A DNA stretch of 64,000 nucleotides from Toxonevra muliebris (GCA_963691655.1 OY829326.1:94853235-94917234), one strand, 5' to 3'. Positions 1-11,706 are shown, counted from the first letter of the stretch. Program-made: numbers and translations. The notes: a model not told the origin generated them from the sequence alone.

Positions 1-1588
1 TCTTGAAGTTATTTAAAGTTGAAGTTTTCGCTTGTACCTTGATCAAGACGTTTTGAAGTATTGGATTTTCGCGGAATTTGAGGTTTGTCCACCACAGCTT
101 GAACGCTTTTTCGACAAATTTCATCAAATTTAAAATCATAAGAAGCATTCAAAATGTTAGTAACTGGTTTTATCTTTTCATACTATTATATGACAAATAG
201 ATTGAACTGTTGCAGTTCTTTGTTCAATTCACTCCGAGCGAATATTTTACCTTCTCGGAATCTCTCGTGTGGTTATATTGTAGCTACCCAACATATCCGC
301 ATCATCTATACAGAATAAAAATATAATAGAGGAAAAGGGCAATAGATCATCCTACTGCCTGATAGGGGATTGTTCTGACCCAAAAGAATAAGTAATATGT
401 CTCAAAATAAGTAAAATAGTAAATGAAAATAGTTACGGGGTTTTTGCAGGACACTTTCAAATGAAGAAATGGATAAGACAAGACATCACCTATTGCTTTT
501 ATCTGAAAGAAAATGAAGGTTTAAAAATTTTCACGAACATTTTTGAATAAGTTCATAAATGAGCAAGTTGTGCTCCTTCACAACATTAGAATTACTCCAA
601 TATAGATGCCATTACACTCTATCGGCTTGGATCCGCAAGAGGAAGTCATTATCATAATTTTGAGGGCTAATCTTTTGATCTGCTAGTTTCATTCTGGAGG
701 CACCCCATTTTTAAAAGGGGCCCATCATGATAAGCAAATACTTGAATGATGGCTAATTATTTCTGCATCTGTGCGACTGTACGATTACACACGTCAACCA
801 GATTTACCAACAAAGTCATTAGCCAATAAATACAAAAGTTAATCAAATTTACACTCTGCTACTTTTTTTTTAATTAACTAGTGTAAAATTTCTTGTAAAA
901 CGCAGTTCGTTGTGACTTTAAATATTCATATTTATCTTTCAAACATCTAAAAGAAAAAATAAACTATTACATGAGTTATACATAAATGATCGATCGATCA
1001 CATCTTGTTAATAAGTAGACGAACAGTGAATTCATTCGTATAGTAAATAAATAAAAAGTTAATTACAAGCCAACGAAGAAGGAGCAGAAGAAGCGTTTTT
1101 CTTTTATCAAAATAAATAGAAAAATATTAAAATAAAGTACCAAAACACAAAAAAAAATCACGTAAACCGTTAACTGTGAAAAGAGTCACGTAGTGCCGAA
1201 TAAAAACCTGTGGTGGCGCATGCGCGCTAAATTGCTGAAGACAAATGCTACCGTCTCGTGAGTGAGTGAAGCTTTTTTTTTTTTGTGTGGTTATTTTCAT
1301 TTACTAACAAGATGATCATGGTAAAAAAAAAACGAACAGCGGTACGCAGCTCAAAGCTTACGAAGAGTGTCTCTTCTCTCTCAATCTTGAATACTTTAGC
1401 TGCATGTAATCGAAGAAGCAAATAAAAAAGTGAAGCAATTCGTAAGCGGCGAACGTGTTTGCAACGAAAACGAAAGTGACAAATCAAGCACGTTTGCAAC
1501 GTATTTTGGAAAAAGGCAAAGTGATGGGAAGCTTTTAAAAAGGTGATAGGTAGTTACATCCAGAAGGAATTGTAAGGGAATAACTGTG
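1..1588. other. Non-genic A+T-rich stretch
   Basis: I see no supportable gene here. Open frames on the minus strand near 1250-1590 are short, cysteine- and phenylalanine-rich and lack recognisable domains. The block around 1080-1500 is purine-rich with several A runs. Confidence 0.6.
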
Positions 1589-1589
1589 A

Positions 1590-1640
1590 GCACTAGCGGA
1601 TCCAGACATTTCTCAACTGGGGTTTAAATTTTCTTCTCTC
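1590..1640 (+). repeat. Orphan MITE end (AGCGGATCCAGA type)
   Basis: The sequence CACTAGCGGATCCAGA followed by a G-rich step and a TTTAAATTTTC tract matches the ends of the small element at 17703-17855 and the single ends near 45900 and 56137. No opposite end is visible downstream, so this is a solo end or a decayed copy. The family is inferred only from the repeats shared inside this window. Confidence 0.4.
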
Positions 1641-2473
1641 TAAATTTTTCTGTTTGTTTCATGAGCGCGAATCAAAATGTAAGAGAATTTTATAGGCAAG
1701 AGGACGTTTCTAACCCCAAACCCGCCTCGCATACACCTCCAAAAAGTGGAACAATTCACCAGAAGGACCACATTTTATAAGCTGAGCAGGTATTGAATAT
1801 TATGGCATGGGAATATTATTGAAACCCTGAATTGGGGATAGGCTCGTTCCGTATTTTTCTAGGAATTTTACACGAATTAAATGTAAAATTGTTAAACGCT
1901 TTGAAACGAAGCTGTGTAGTTCAAGAATAATTGTACTAAATCCGATTTATAAAAGGCGCACTAATAGATAATAACTAAAGATCTTCAAACCTGGATTAGA
2001 TAAAAAATAATTCCGCGCTTTATTTTGTTCTGGAAGAAACCGTGGGGAATGAAATAATGAACGCGTCAACCAGGAAATGTAGTGGCTAAAAACATTTCCA
2101 AGGGGAAACTAAAAGAGGAACACTATATTAGACGGTATTTGGGGAAGATAACCTGAAATTCTAAAACCTAGACTTAGAATACTAATCTATTTTCTAACTA
2201 ATGGCACATGCAAGGATTGGTCGCTATAGCGTAGTGCCTGGGTTCAAAAAATCAGGTAATGATAAAACTCTAAGAGTAAAAATTTCCTAAGAAAAGGTTT
2301 TTCGTCATGGTTCGGAATCAGAAAAAAACGGCACGACTTTTCAATTAGTGTACAAATATACCTTGCATAACATGAGTAAGCCTGCCATGTTCTGTTGTGT
2401 TAGTGATGCAGACCTCTGGTGGGTACCAGCCAACTCAGTAGGCTTGCCCCTAACCGACAGAATATACTAAACC
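1641..2473. other. Non-genic stretch
   Basis: No gene, terminal repeats or other structure that I can support. Frames are closed by frequent stops on both strands. Confidence 0.6.
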
Positions 2474-4165
2474 GTTAATGACGTACTCCTTGCAACGCAC
2501 TTCCCGGGTTGCAAGGTCCTGGTCAAGTTGGCGCCAGTACCAGAAGGCTCGAAGAGACATTAAGGTTTGCCTTTTCATCATTCGATGATTTTAAGTCCCC
2601 TGGACCCGACGGCATTTATCCAATCATGCTAAAGCGGGGAGGGACAAATCTTATGAAGGTTCTGGAAAGGATCTTCACGGCTTGCCTCGCTCACGGAGAA
2701 AAAACCGAGCTTCTTTGGCGCTCGGTTAAAGTTTTATTTATTCCTAAACCGGGAAGGGATAACTACGCTCTACCGAAAAGTTTTCGACCGTTAAGCTTGA
2801 CATCCCTCTCAATTCTTGACAACATGCTTATCAGAGTGGAAAATCCAGTGAATCAGCTCTTCGCGACTGTGTTAGTACAGTTGAACAAGGGCTGGAAGCA
2901 GGGAACGACACCTTGGGAGTGTTTGTCGATTTTGAAGGGGCTTTTGACAACCTTCGACTCGGTGTGCTCTTCGGCCAGACAATATGGTGTTGAAGAAATC
3001 GTCATTCGATGGATTCATACCATGCTATCCAAACGACTGCTTATCACCGGGGGAGAAAACGATGACATTGTTATGGTCGAGGTTGAGAAAGGATGCCCCC
3101 AAGGGGGGCAATGTGTATTACATCTGGTGATGACCTCAATGCCTTGCTTGACTTGCTTCCTCTGGATCTTCAAATCCGTAAAAAAGCGATAAGAGCAGCC
3201 TACAGACTCCGGTTAAATGGAGTCTGGCATATCAAGGCGGATGTAGGGCACAGTATGATATACCACCAGTTGTCAGTACAGTGCCCACTGTTCTTGATGC
3301 CCGTGGACAATCATGTGTCTTGCATCCGCTTCGGAAGAAGATATGCAGTCAGGTTCCCGAAATGTGATCAATGGTTAAGTCCAGAGGTCGTACTCCGGGA
3401 TCTTCGTCATGTCTTCTATACCGACGGATCCAAAACCTCAAACGGTACTGGATCCGATTGGTTCTTGGACGGTGAGACCAAGTACTCTGTTTTCACTGGA
3501 AAGATGGGGTCAGTCTTCCTAACGGAGGTCTTCGCTATCCTAGACGTGGTGAGCTGGAATGGGAAGTGCATAGGTATCTGCAGTGATAGCCAAGCTGCAC
3601 TGAAGGCCCTTGCTAACCCTGTCAGTTCCTCAAAATTGGTCAGCGAGTGTAAGGCAAAACTAAATAGTTTTGCAAAACATAACATGCTATGCCTTATATG
3701 GGTTCCAGGACAATGTGATATTAAAGGGAATGAATTAGCTGATAAACTAGCCAATGAAGGCTCTGCAATTACGCCATGGTGTCCGGAACCTTTTCTTGGC
3801 GTAAGTTCTGGGAAGATCATGCGTTGCATCAACGATTTTGTGGGTTCTATCCATAGAGAAAGATGGTCCGAGCTTGACTCCTGCAGAACCGCGAAGTGCA
3901 TCGTGAGGCGATCTAACAGGAAATTAGCGGAATTTCTTCTCGAACTGAGAAGAAAGGACCTGAGATTACTGGTGGGTGTCATCACAGGGCACATCACATG
4001 TGGTCAGCAAATGACTAACATGGGCGTCATCACCGATCCAATTAGCCAATCGTGTCTTGAGGACGACAATACTACGGAGCATTATCTTTGTAGCTGTCCT
4101 GTCTCTCTACTCTCTTCTACTGGTTCTATCCTTGGGTTTGGCAGAATGGTCCTCGTTGACTGAGT
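2474..4165 (+). pseudogene. RNase H-bearing non-LTR retrotransposon, internally deleted (copy 1)
   Basis: This is the remains of a non-LTR retrotransposon polyprotein in two frames. The first frame (2509-3192) begins in the reverse transcriptase fingers (SPGPDGIYPIMLK) and runs to the palm motif GCPQGG near 3100. There it jumps directly to sequence that in copy 2 (20-22 kb) lies well downstream, so the YADD-containing half of the RT is deleted. The second frame (3093-4163) carries an RNase H domain with YTDGSK near 3418, SVFLTEVFAIL, CSDSQAALKAL near 3580 and the IKGNELADKLA box. The His usual in WVPGHC is Gln here. A Cys/His C-terminal motif (TTEHYLCSCP) follows. RT plus RNase H plus a zinc-like tail fits I-type or related LINE lineages. 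It cannot be active. Confidence 0.88.
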
Positions 4166-4661
4166 GCTTTGGTTAAGTCCAGCCCACCCACAACTCTAAA
4201 CCGTTGACAAATTTTTCGACAACAACAGTGTGTAGCATCAATCTAGGTGAGCTGATTTCATCACCTCTAAATATAATGGTCGAACTAATTTTCTAGTGAC
4301 AATAAACGTTAGATCATCAGCGTAACCAAGTCGAACTAATATGTTAAAAGATTTAGAAAGTATTTAGGGCCGGATGCTAAGGATAGAGAGGATTTCGTAC
4401 CTAAAAACAGGGTTTTTATGCAAAGTACGATTTTTACAACGTCTATTGTTTAAATTTATTCAATTTGAAATTTTTCTGTAATTTTGATTTCAATAGTTTT
4501 CAAATCACTAATGGATTAAGTAATATTGTTTACTTTAAAATATGGCACCATGTTAAAAATTAGGGTATAACGTAGACAACGTCAAGAGGCTATCAGTGCT
4601 ACTCCATTGCCATCATCGAAAACCAAAGACCATAGTAATAGCAATAAAATTCAACCCTGCA
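4166..4661. other. Non-genic stretch after retroelement copy 1
   Basis: No gene seen. The first part may be residual 3' sequence of the retroelement, but no tail repeat or poly(A) is clear. Confidence 0.45.
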
Positions 4662-4803
4662 TTTCAAATATTAGTAACTTATATAGGATGTTGAAATATC
4701 TATTAAAACTAACTATCACTAAGATCACAAACGAGGTATCGTGGCGGATTCCGAAACAATCATTTGATTCTCCTGTCTCTATAAACGTTGTTGTTGTTTT
4801 GAC
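4662..4803 (+). repeat. Dispersed repeat X, copy 1
   Basis: About 140 bases that recur as a diverged inverted copy at 8717-8851 and, more weakly, at 19710-19790. Shared landmarks are TTTCAAATATTAGTA, the ACTATCACTAAGATCAC block, CGTGGCGGATTCCGAAAC and a final GTTGTTGTTG tract. It has no coding potential. It could be an untranslated end of a retroelement or a short non-autonomous element. Confidence 0.6.
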
Positions 4804-5004
4804 AATAAACGTTGATTAAACCTGTTAAATATCACTCAAGAAAACCAAAGATATGAGCGAAAGTCATGACTATGAAAAATTAACATTTAGTTTTAAGTTT
4901 CTTAAAAATCGATAATTTTCATTTTTTTTTAAATTCCCTATTATTTTCTATGAATTGGGGAAACGTTGACATAAAAAAATGTTCTTCAAATAAACATCAG
5001 TACA

Positions 5005-5330
5005 GTGACTTGGCACTGCTTCATTGGAAAACATGCAGAAAGACTGTGTCTTCCATATAGAAACCACTGCAACGAGCAAGAACAGAATACTGTAACTCAT
5101 CTTCTATGCGATTGCACAGCTCTGATTCACGTACGAAAGAAACATCTCGGCAGCTTTGTCTTCGATGACCTTAAAAACTTGACCGATATTCAGATCAGAT
5201 ACTTACTTATCTTCCTGAAAAGTACTCAAAGATTCAAATGGCGTAAATTAGAGGGATAGAAGCTAAGTTTCTTTCACATGGTATCACAATGTGCCTCAAT
5301 GGCCTAAGTGTAATGGCTGCCAGCATTTTA
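5005..5330 (+). pseudogene. Non-LTR retrotransposon C-terminal remnant and 3' end
   Basis: An 84-codon frame (5005-5259) matches the C-terminal segment seen at 16250 and 25147: GKHAERLCLPYRNHC, then Cys/His residues (THLLCDC) spaced like the zinc-like motif after RNase H in I/R1-type elements, then a final helix ending in a stop. It is followed by the same 3' non-coding signature found at 50226 and 54030 (GGTATCACAATG, then GGCCTAAGTG). All RT and RNase H sequence is missing, as expected for 5' truncation during target-primed insertion. Confidence 0.75.
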
Positions 5331-6420
5331 AAATAACCTAAGATTAACATTAGAAAAAGAAATAGATCAGCAATCGTTGATCAGCATATATTTCAACTCC
5401 TTAGATTTGATGAAGGATATTTCTATATATTTTTTCAAATATTTTTTCGATTTCAAATCCATAAGAAATTATCTATATAAAGACGAATTTTGCCTCTATT
5501 CTATGGGGATGACGTATACTTAATAATACTTGAGAATTTAAACTACACCTGCACCTGGGTAGTTTGGGTCCTGAAATCAAACCATTATTCTTTATCTCTT
5601 TTAAAAGCTGCCCTCAACTCCGTTCCACATTCGACTCGTTTTTTTATATTCCATACAATCTTCATTGCGTGTTTTACCAATTTCCCAGACATTTTGTTAA
5701 TTTGAGCGCAAAATAAACCGTTCCCAGTCAGACGGATGGTCTTGGTACTGGTCTAATATCAAATCACACAAATGATCAAACCTAGAGGTAGATTTTTTTT
5801 TATGATATGGAGATGCATTAAAAATAATTCTACTTTTTCATTATTTAATAAATAAATATTTAATTCTGGTAAGTACCAATTAAAAAACAACTTTATGAAA
5901 TATTTACCTAAGAAAAATTATTTGCGTCATCTTTATCTAGTGCCAATTAACGAAGTAAATAGAGGCTTTGGTGTACAACAATTTTTAAAATTTTTAGAAA
6001 ATTATTCACGGCTTTTTTGCCCTTTGTTTTAAATATACGTTGAATGTGAACCATTTTTGGACTACTGTACACTTTTTGGCCCACCTCCGTTGCTTAATTA
6101 ATTATTTACATATTTAATAACATTTATCAAGAGCTTATTTAATATCTATAACTACAATAAATTAAATTAATGAAATGCAATCAATTCAACTTTAAAGCCA
6201 TAATTGAATAAATACCAATATTTATTTGTGAAGAAGAAAGCTTTTCTTTTGGAAAAGAAATTGGGCCATAGTTATCAACAAATCCAAGAGCGTGGTGGCG
6301 GCTTCCAAAAATTTCAAAATTCAAAATATTCAAAAAAAAACTTGTAATTTTGATACTAATGCAATTCCAAGAGTTTGAGTTCGTGTTCCAGCTAAAGAGA
6401 AGCAAAGCTTTTGTCGGCTT
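5331..6420. other. Non-genic A+T-rich stretch
   Basis: No gene or terminal repeats that I can support. Short frames such as 5490-5705 lack recognisable motifs. Confidence 0.55.
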
Positions 6421-7442
6421 TCTTGTTTTTGTTGTTGTTGATGTGCATAAGAAAGCAGCAGCGCTGAAAGACTTTCGATAATGGCCAACAATACAACAAA
6501 GACTTGAATATTTGCTGCCAATAGAGTTTTGAAATCCAAAAAATTGTGATCATTGAACAAAGTGAAGCCAAAGCGAACGCAGGCGAAAAATCAGCGCGAA
6601 AAGAAAAGACGCTAAAGAAAATTATACAACGGAAAAAAAAAAATATTTACAAAAAAAACAAAATAATTTCAAAGCAAAAGAAATTACAACAAAAGCAAAA
6701 AGATACCAGCAGCAAAGAAACAAAATAAAAATAAAAGTGAAAAAAAAAATTTTATTTTTGTGGTAATTATCACATACATAGTTTTGTTGTATCTCTTTTA
6801 TAACAACAACAACAGCAGCAACAAAATAAAGAAGAAATGTGTGAAAACAAGTGGAAAAAATAAAGGAAAGTAGTAACTAAAAATTAAAACGTGAAACCTG
6901 TTAAAGTGGTTCAATCCAAAAAAAGTTTTATATAAAAAAAAAATCGGTTTTAAATTTGTGACAATTGTAACAACGAAAAAGAACGAAGAAACGAAACATA
7001 AAATATTTAATTAAATGTAATTAAGATTAAAATAAAAACATTGAAACAAAAAAAAACCTGCAAATATTAATATATTTTATAACTGGTTGATCAAAAAATC
7101 ATTGGATTATGACATCAAATCATTCGAAATTATACAATTCAAAATTTATCATCACTATTCAATTCACATCAAAGACAAATCACTTAAAAAAGAAAATGTA
7201 AAGAAAAATCAGGAAGACAAAATCGACACCGCCAAATTAGTTATAAAAAAGCAAAAAACATAATGAAATTTTAAACAAAAAACTTCATGCTGAAATTAAT
7301 TATTTTTTAAACAAAAAGTATTAGTTTTTCTTTTTTTTTTACTGCATACTTCATTTGTGAAAAACATCGAAAGATGGCGCTAGGTAAATAATTATTAAAT
7401 AAAATTATTTACAGCCGAAAAAATTTCACAAACAAACAACAG
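6421..7442 (+). other. A-rich, CAA/CAG-bearing block resembling a fly 5'UTR exon
   Basis: The + strand is extremely A-rich with CAACAACAACAGCAGCAAC at about 6803 and AAAACAAGTGGAAAAAATA-type sequence, the texture of long untranslated leaders of fly regulatory genes. Splice-donor-like AG|GTAAAT occurs after 7383 and after 7442. A start codon in good context (AAGATGG, 7374) leads into only a few codons before the first donor. No conserved protein is encoded; the Lys-rich 60-codon frame at 6546 is low complexity. Transcript data would be needed to call it an exon. Confidence 0.25.
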
Positions 7443-7695
7443 GTAAATTTTTTATCAATTATTTATTTTTATTATAATTATGATTTTTGCTGCTCTTACT
7501 TACAAAAACAAAGCCGGCGAGGAGACCTTCAGAATACCTTAGGTAATAATAATAACAAAAAGTAAAAAAAGCGCCCAAAAAAGTTCATTGTATTTTCGAA
7601 TCAGGTCAAACTTTGGATTCAGCGAAAAACGAAAATCTAAAAAATTACGTAAATTATAACATTTGATACAGCACCCAAGACCGGGCAGAATATTT

Positions 7696-7878
7696 CTAAA
7701 AAGCTTTATTTTTTCTTTCGGTAGTAATTGCACCACGGCGCTTACCATAATCGATGGGTTCAAGTTGTACATTGAGAGATCCAACACGTACAAGCTCATA
7801 CTCTTGTCCATCAGGCGATTCCTTTTCTGCAGTTTCATATGAATCAAATGCACCAATTTTAGATTCAACAAACGATTT
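7696..7878 (-). CDS. Unrecognised exon-like ORF fragment
   Basis: On the minus strand a 60-codon open stretch runs from just inside the flank of the TTAA MITE to a stop at 7696-7698. Its composition looks like genuine protein (GAFDSYETAEKE, SPDGQEYELVRVGSLNVQL, EPIDYG), balanced in charge and not low complexity. A donor-like G|GTAAGC lies at 7746/7745, right after EPIDYG, so the true coding part may be about 44 codons. A TGA sits immediately upstream in frame and no convincing acceptor is visible between it and the MITE. It could be an exon damaged by the insertion, or a remnant of a retroposed gene. I do not recognise the family. Other long frames here on either strand are probably shadows. 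Confidence 0.3.
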   Translation of the reverse strand, partial: KSFVESKIGAFDSYETAEKESPDGQEYELVRVGSLNVQLEPIDYGKRRGAITTERKNKAF

Positions 7879-7885
7879 TCAAGAC

Positions 7886-8570
7886 TTAAGGGCGGAATTA
7901 GGGTTAGGACAGCGTTTTCCCAATGATTTTCATGAGTTTTTTATAGGATAAAAAATTAATATAATTTATTGAAACTTTGAGTATATTTTATACATTTAAG
8001 TATATACTACATTTTTGAAGAATTTCCTTGAAAAACACCGAAGATATTAGCGACCCCATATTGCAGGTCACAATCAGACTCAGCATTTTGCGAACATTCT
8101 GGAAGCCGCAATTTTCATCCGAAATCTATATGAACCTAAATGGTATTAAAAAAATAGAAAATTTAGTTTTTTACAGGAGTCGAAACAAAAAAGCATGATT
8201 TTTTGTCATTTTTTACAAACTTTTTTGCAAAAAAAAAAAAATAAATTATTTTAAATAATGATAATATTCCGATTTTAGGTTCATATAGAGCGAAATACTA
8301 TGAAGAAAGTAACTGCCAATTTTCAAAACGATTGGTTGAAAACTTTTCAAACTAGCGTGCACGCAAGTTAAAAAAAATCGTTTTGAGAACAACGCGTTTG
8401 AAAAACGTGGGCCTGAAGGAGAGCCACTTACTTTAATGGCTTATAACAATAGAACGGTCGGAATTTTCATTTAAAATTTTGGGAACATATTTTTTTAATA
8501 GTTTTACTCACAATTTATGAATTAAAAAAAATCGATTTTTTGAACCGTCTAACCCTATTTCCCCCCTTAA
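7886..8570. mobile_element. TTAA-flanked MITE (GGGCGGAATTAGGGTTAG ends)
   Basis: Terminal inverted repeats of about 18 bases, GGGCGGAATTAGGGTTAG on the left and GGGGGGAAATAGGGTTAG read inward from the right, are each preceded by TTAA (7886-7889 and 8567-8570). The 677-base interior is A+T-rich and non-coding. A TTAA target duplication is the hallmark of piggyBac-type (and Kolobok-type) transposition, so this is a non-autonomous member of one of those groups. Confidence 0.75.
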
Positions 8571-8716
8571 GCAAATTTACAACTATACACAGAGTCAAGT
8601 TTTGAAAATAATGGCTGGAAGTATTAAATCTTTCAAATATATCATGCCAAAATTGAGTGTTAACATATAGCTTTTCTTAAATAATGTTTTGCAGGCTAAA
8701 GGAACTCATACGTGTA

Positions 8717-8851
8717 GTCATCACAACAACAGTGTATACAGAGACGGGCAAATCAGACTGCCGTTTCGGAATCCGCCACGATTCCTCATCAGTGATCTTA
8801 GTGATAGTTCTTAATCTTTCAATATCCTATATAAGCTACTAATATTTGAAA
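8717..8851 (-). repeat. Dispersed repeat X, copy 2 (inverted)
   Basis: Reverse complement of the repeat at 4662-4803, with the same blocks in order: the AATATTAGTAGCTTATATAGG start, GATCACTGATGAGGAATCGTGG, CGGATTCCGAAACGGCAG and the GTTGTTGTGATGAC end. The two copies face each other about 3.9 kb apart. Confidence 0.6.
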
Positions 8852-9554
8852 GCATAACCAAGAATTACAGATATGATTCCAAATATCTTCGCTGAATAGA
8901 GATATTGAAAGAAAACTACCACTACCTACCACTATATAGCTTTTCTAATCCAGACATATATGCTGGCGGGTAAAAACAATTCAAAGTAGCCCAGGTCGCA
9001 GCCATTTTCTGTTCGCAGTTTCTTCCTGCTCCTTACATAAAATAACATGTTAATAAGCGAAAAATAGAGCTTTCTCATCTATGGCGATTTCAACTTCACT
9101 TGGTTTATTTAAAACAAATTTAATTAATGTTATTTAATTTTAGTTTTACTTTTTAAATATTTATGTATCCAAAACAGCTGTCACTAGTTTGCCACCTTTT
9201 TATTAACAGGTTTAAAATTTTTTAACTTTTGTTTCGGTAACAGAAATTCAGAATACCGATTTTTTACTTTTGCCATCAAAATATTCAATTGCAACTGAAC
9301 GATGACGGCTTTTCTTTTAATTGGAAAGCTACATCACATTGGTGGAGGCCCCGCGGCCATGGCCCCGCTAATTCGGCCCTGAAAGCGCCGACATTAACCT
9401 TTTCACTGTCAGTGACGCATATACATACATATGTCCATCGAATTTGCAACCTTTCCATGTTTTCGGTTTTCCATTTTTAAATGGCTTTTTTGGTTTTTTG
9501 AACCCTGATATCAAATTCGAATTCAAATAGACAAAGTATGGGATTTTTCTAAAG
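8852..9554. other. Non-genic stretch with a small GC-rich island
   Basis: No gene seen. At about 9337-9392 a G+C-rich patch stands out from its A+T-rich surroundings (AGGCCCCGCGGCCATGGCCC). It includes the palindrome GGCCATGGCC. Confidence 0.5.
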
Positions 9555-10643
9555 ACCTCAATCAGGGCCGTAGCCAGAAATTTTTTTCGGGGGGGGGAGG
9601 TTTCGTTCAAAGAAAATATTCATAAATAATTTTTATCAAACTGATTTTTAAATACAATAAATTAAATCGATGATACATTTGATGAACCCTATCAGACTAA
9701 GGACAAAAGTAGATGAATGTCTTAAAACGTTAGGAAAAATTTTCCGATTTTTTTTAATCTTAACCTCAAAAATATGGCCGAAAGAGACAAAAAAATTCAC
9801 TGAATAATCAAAATAAATTTTTAATGCATTTTTTTTATCGCGAAGGACATAATTTCGTTAACTCATTGGCTTCCCACTACTGATGATGTACCCAACCTCA
9901 AAAAAATTACCAAAAATAGTAGAGGCTCATTTTTTTTCAAATGATCATTATTGGGAATTTGCGCCATTATCAATGATAAGGAACCCGGATGAGGTTGGCT
10001 TATATTCCCTAAATTCGGGAAGTCATAGCATTGAAAGAGATCTTTCTAGTCGTGGTGCTCTGAGCAATAATGGGTTAAAAAATTAATTACATTTTAAGAT
10101 TTTTTCCTAAAACTGCTAATAAGATGGAGTTTTTGCGAAAGAATTTATCACGTTGAACACGAATCTTAGGTCAAAAACTTTCCATCACGTCACGTTTTAG
10201 GCAAAAAATGGGGTCAAGCAAGTCTAATTTTACAAGGATCCGATCATTTTTTCTATTTTTTATTAATTTTTAAACTTTTCAAACTAATTCAGGACGAAAC
10301 TTTAAACCAAAAACAGTTACTGACCTAGAAAAACTATGAATGCAGGAGTGCTAAGTATCAGCTTCTCTTTTTGAATCCGTAGTCAAACCTCATGTCGAAG
10401 AAAACAAATCAGATTTGATCGCATAGTGTAACTAAGACTTCAAATTTATTTTTTATATTTGACTTTTTAGAAAAAAAACCGATGGAAGTAAAAAATATGG
10501 TTAAATAGATTTTATTTTGACTTTTTCTCCATCCATTGGCCATTAATCTCAAAAATTTGAATAAATTTTCCACATTTCCGGGGGGGGGGGGGGGGGTTCA
10601 GAACCCCCAAAACCTCCCCCCTAAATACTGCCTTGACCTCAAT
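9555..10643. mobile_element. Non-autonomous hAT-like DNA transposon, copy A, with 8-bp target duplication
   Basis: The element proper is 9563-10635, flanked by the exact 8-bp direct repeat ACCTCAAT (9555-9562 and 10636-10643). Ends are CAGGGCCGTAGCCAG on the left and CAAGGCAGTATTTAG read inward from the right, both starting CARGGC, the usual style of hAT termini. Sub-terminal G-rich/C-rich tracts (a run of G at 9590-9600; a long G run near 10580 followed by CCCCCAAAACCTCCCCC) are inverted relative to each other. The 1.07 kb interior has no transposase. A second copy lies at 27046-27977. An 8-bp duplication plus CAGGG-type ends supports the hAT assignment. Confidence 0.8.
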
Positions 10644-10878
10644 TGTTCAAAATATTTTTAAAGTTGATCTTCGTCTAATGCAAAGCCATAGAAAGGCTAA
10701 TTTTTTTGAAAAAATCGAATTTTTAACAAATTGAAAGTTGCCTCAGGCATTCAGCTAATTATTTAGGCCTAAAACTTTGACCTTTTTACAAAATAAATAC
10801 ATAGTAAGTTTCGGTAAGGTATAATACTTTGTCAAAGTTTTTCGTGATCGTGGCGGCAAGTGCAGATTTTGATTTATA

Positions 10879-11395
10879 TTAACCCTCTAGTTCCCAAACC
10901 CGCCTCTAGACGGCCTTCACCAAAAAGGATGGAATTGCCACCATAACAGTTTTCTGTTGCTACATTTTATCATATCGCTTAGAGAATTTCCCAATGCATC
11001 AGTTATGAGCTATGATGGATATTACAGAAGTTAGAGACAATCAAAGTAAAAAATTTGTAAAAATAAGAAAATTAATTATTTTGATTGTATTTGAGATAAA
11101 AGTGAAAAAAATAAAATAAAATAAATAAAATACTTCCGTCATACTATCCCGATAAAAAAGCTAGCTATGGATAGCTGAGAATTTATATATAAAATATTTA
11201 ATTACTTAAAACTAATTGATAAAAAGCTCATTCAACAACAAATAATTTTAGGCGTTCAGACTTTCCCACTTCATAAAACCACGCCCATTATTTTTTTTTT
11301 TTTTGGATTTTTAAATCAGTTTATGATTTTTACGCCAATATTAATCAACTCCAATTTTTTTTTATCAATGAAAAATTTGGTAAATAGAGGGTTAA
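10879..11395. mobile_element. TTAA-flanked MITE (CCCTCTAGTTCCC ends)
   Basis: TTAACCCTCTAGTTCCC at 10879 is mirrored at 11379-11395, which reads TTAACCCTCTATTTACC from the right. The TTAA tetranucleotides at 10879-10882 and 11392-11395 form the target duplication. The interior of 509 bases is non-coding and very A+T-rich. Its left sub-terminal region holds an imperfect hairpin around CCGCCTCTAGACGG. The ends resemble those of the elements at 16879 and 59131. Confidence 0.75.
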
Positions 11396-11706
11396 CGTGG
11401 GTCAGGGATCCAGTGTTTATTATTCGTTCACTTTTTATTACGTATTATGTTAACTTGGAAGCTTACTCTTACTAATACTAATATTTATCAAGCCCATACT
11501 TTTGTGTTATGCTAGGACTCTTGTACAAGAGTCGAAGAGGCCTATAGTTTCATGTCGAATCCTCATCTCATCTCAGAAGTCCCGGTTTCTTTATAAGGCT
11601 GTAAACCAATGCTTGCTTACAATTGTTGCGATGTCGTCCGCATTGAGAAATTTGGATCTCCATCAACACTTTCATTTACAATTTCTATGCTTTGTTCGGT
11701 AAGCAC

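Noticed and set aside
3416..3997. 193-codon minus-strand ORF
   Set aside because: Exactly opposite the RNase H frame of retroelement copy 1, so a shadow.
6546..6728. Lys-rich 60-codon ORF
   Set aside because: Built from A runs; no domain, and it sits in UTR-like sequence.
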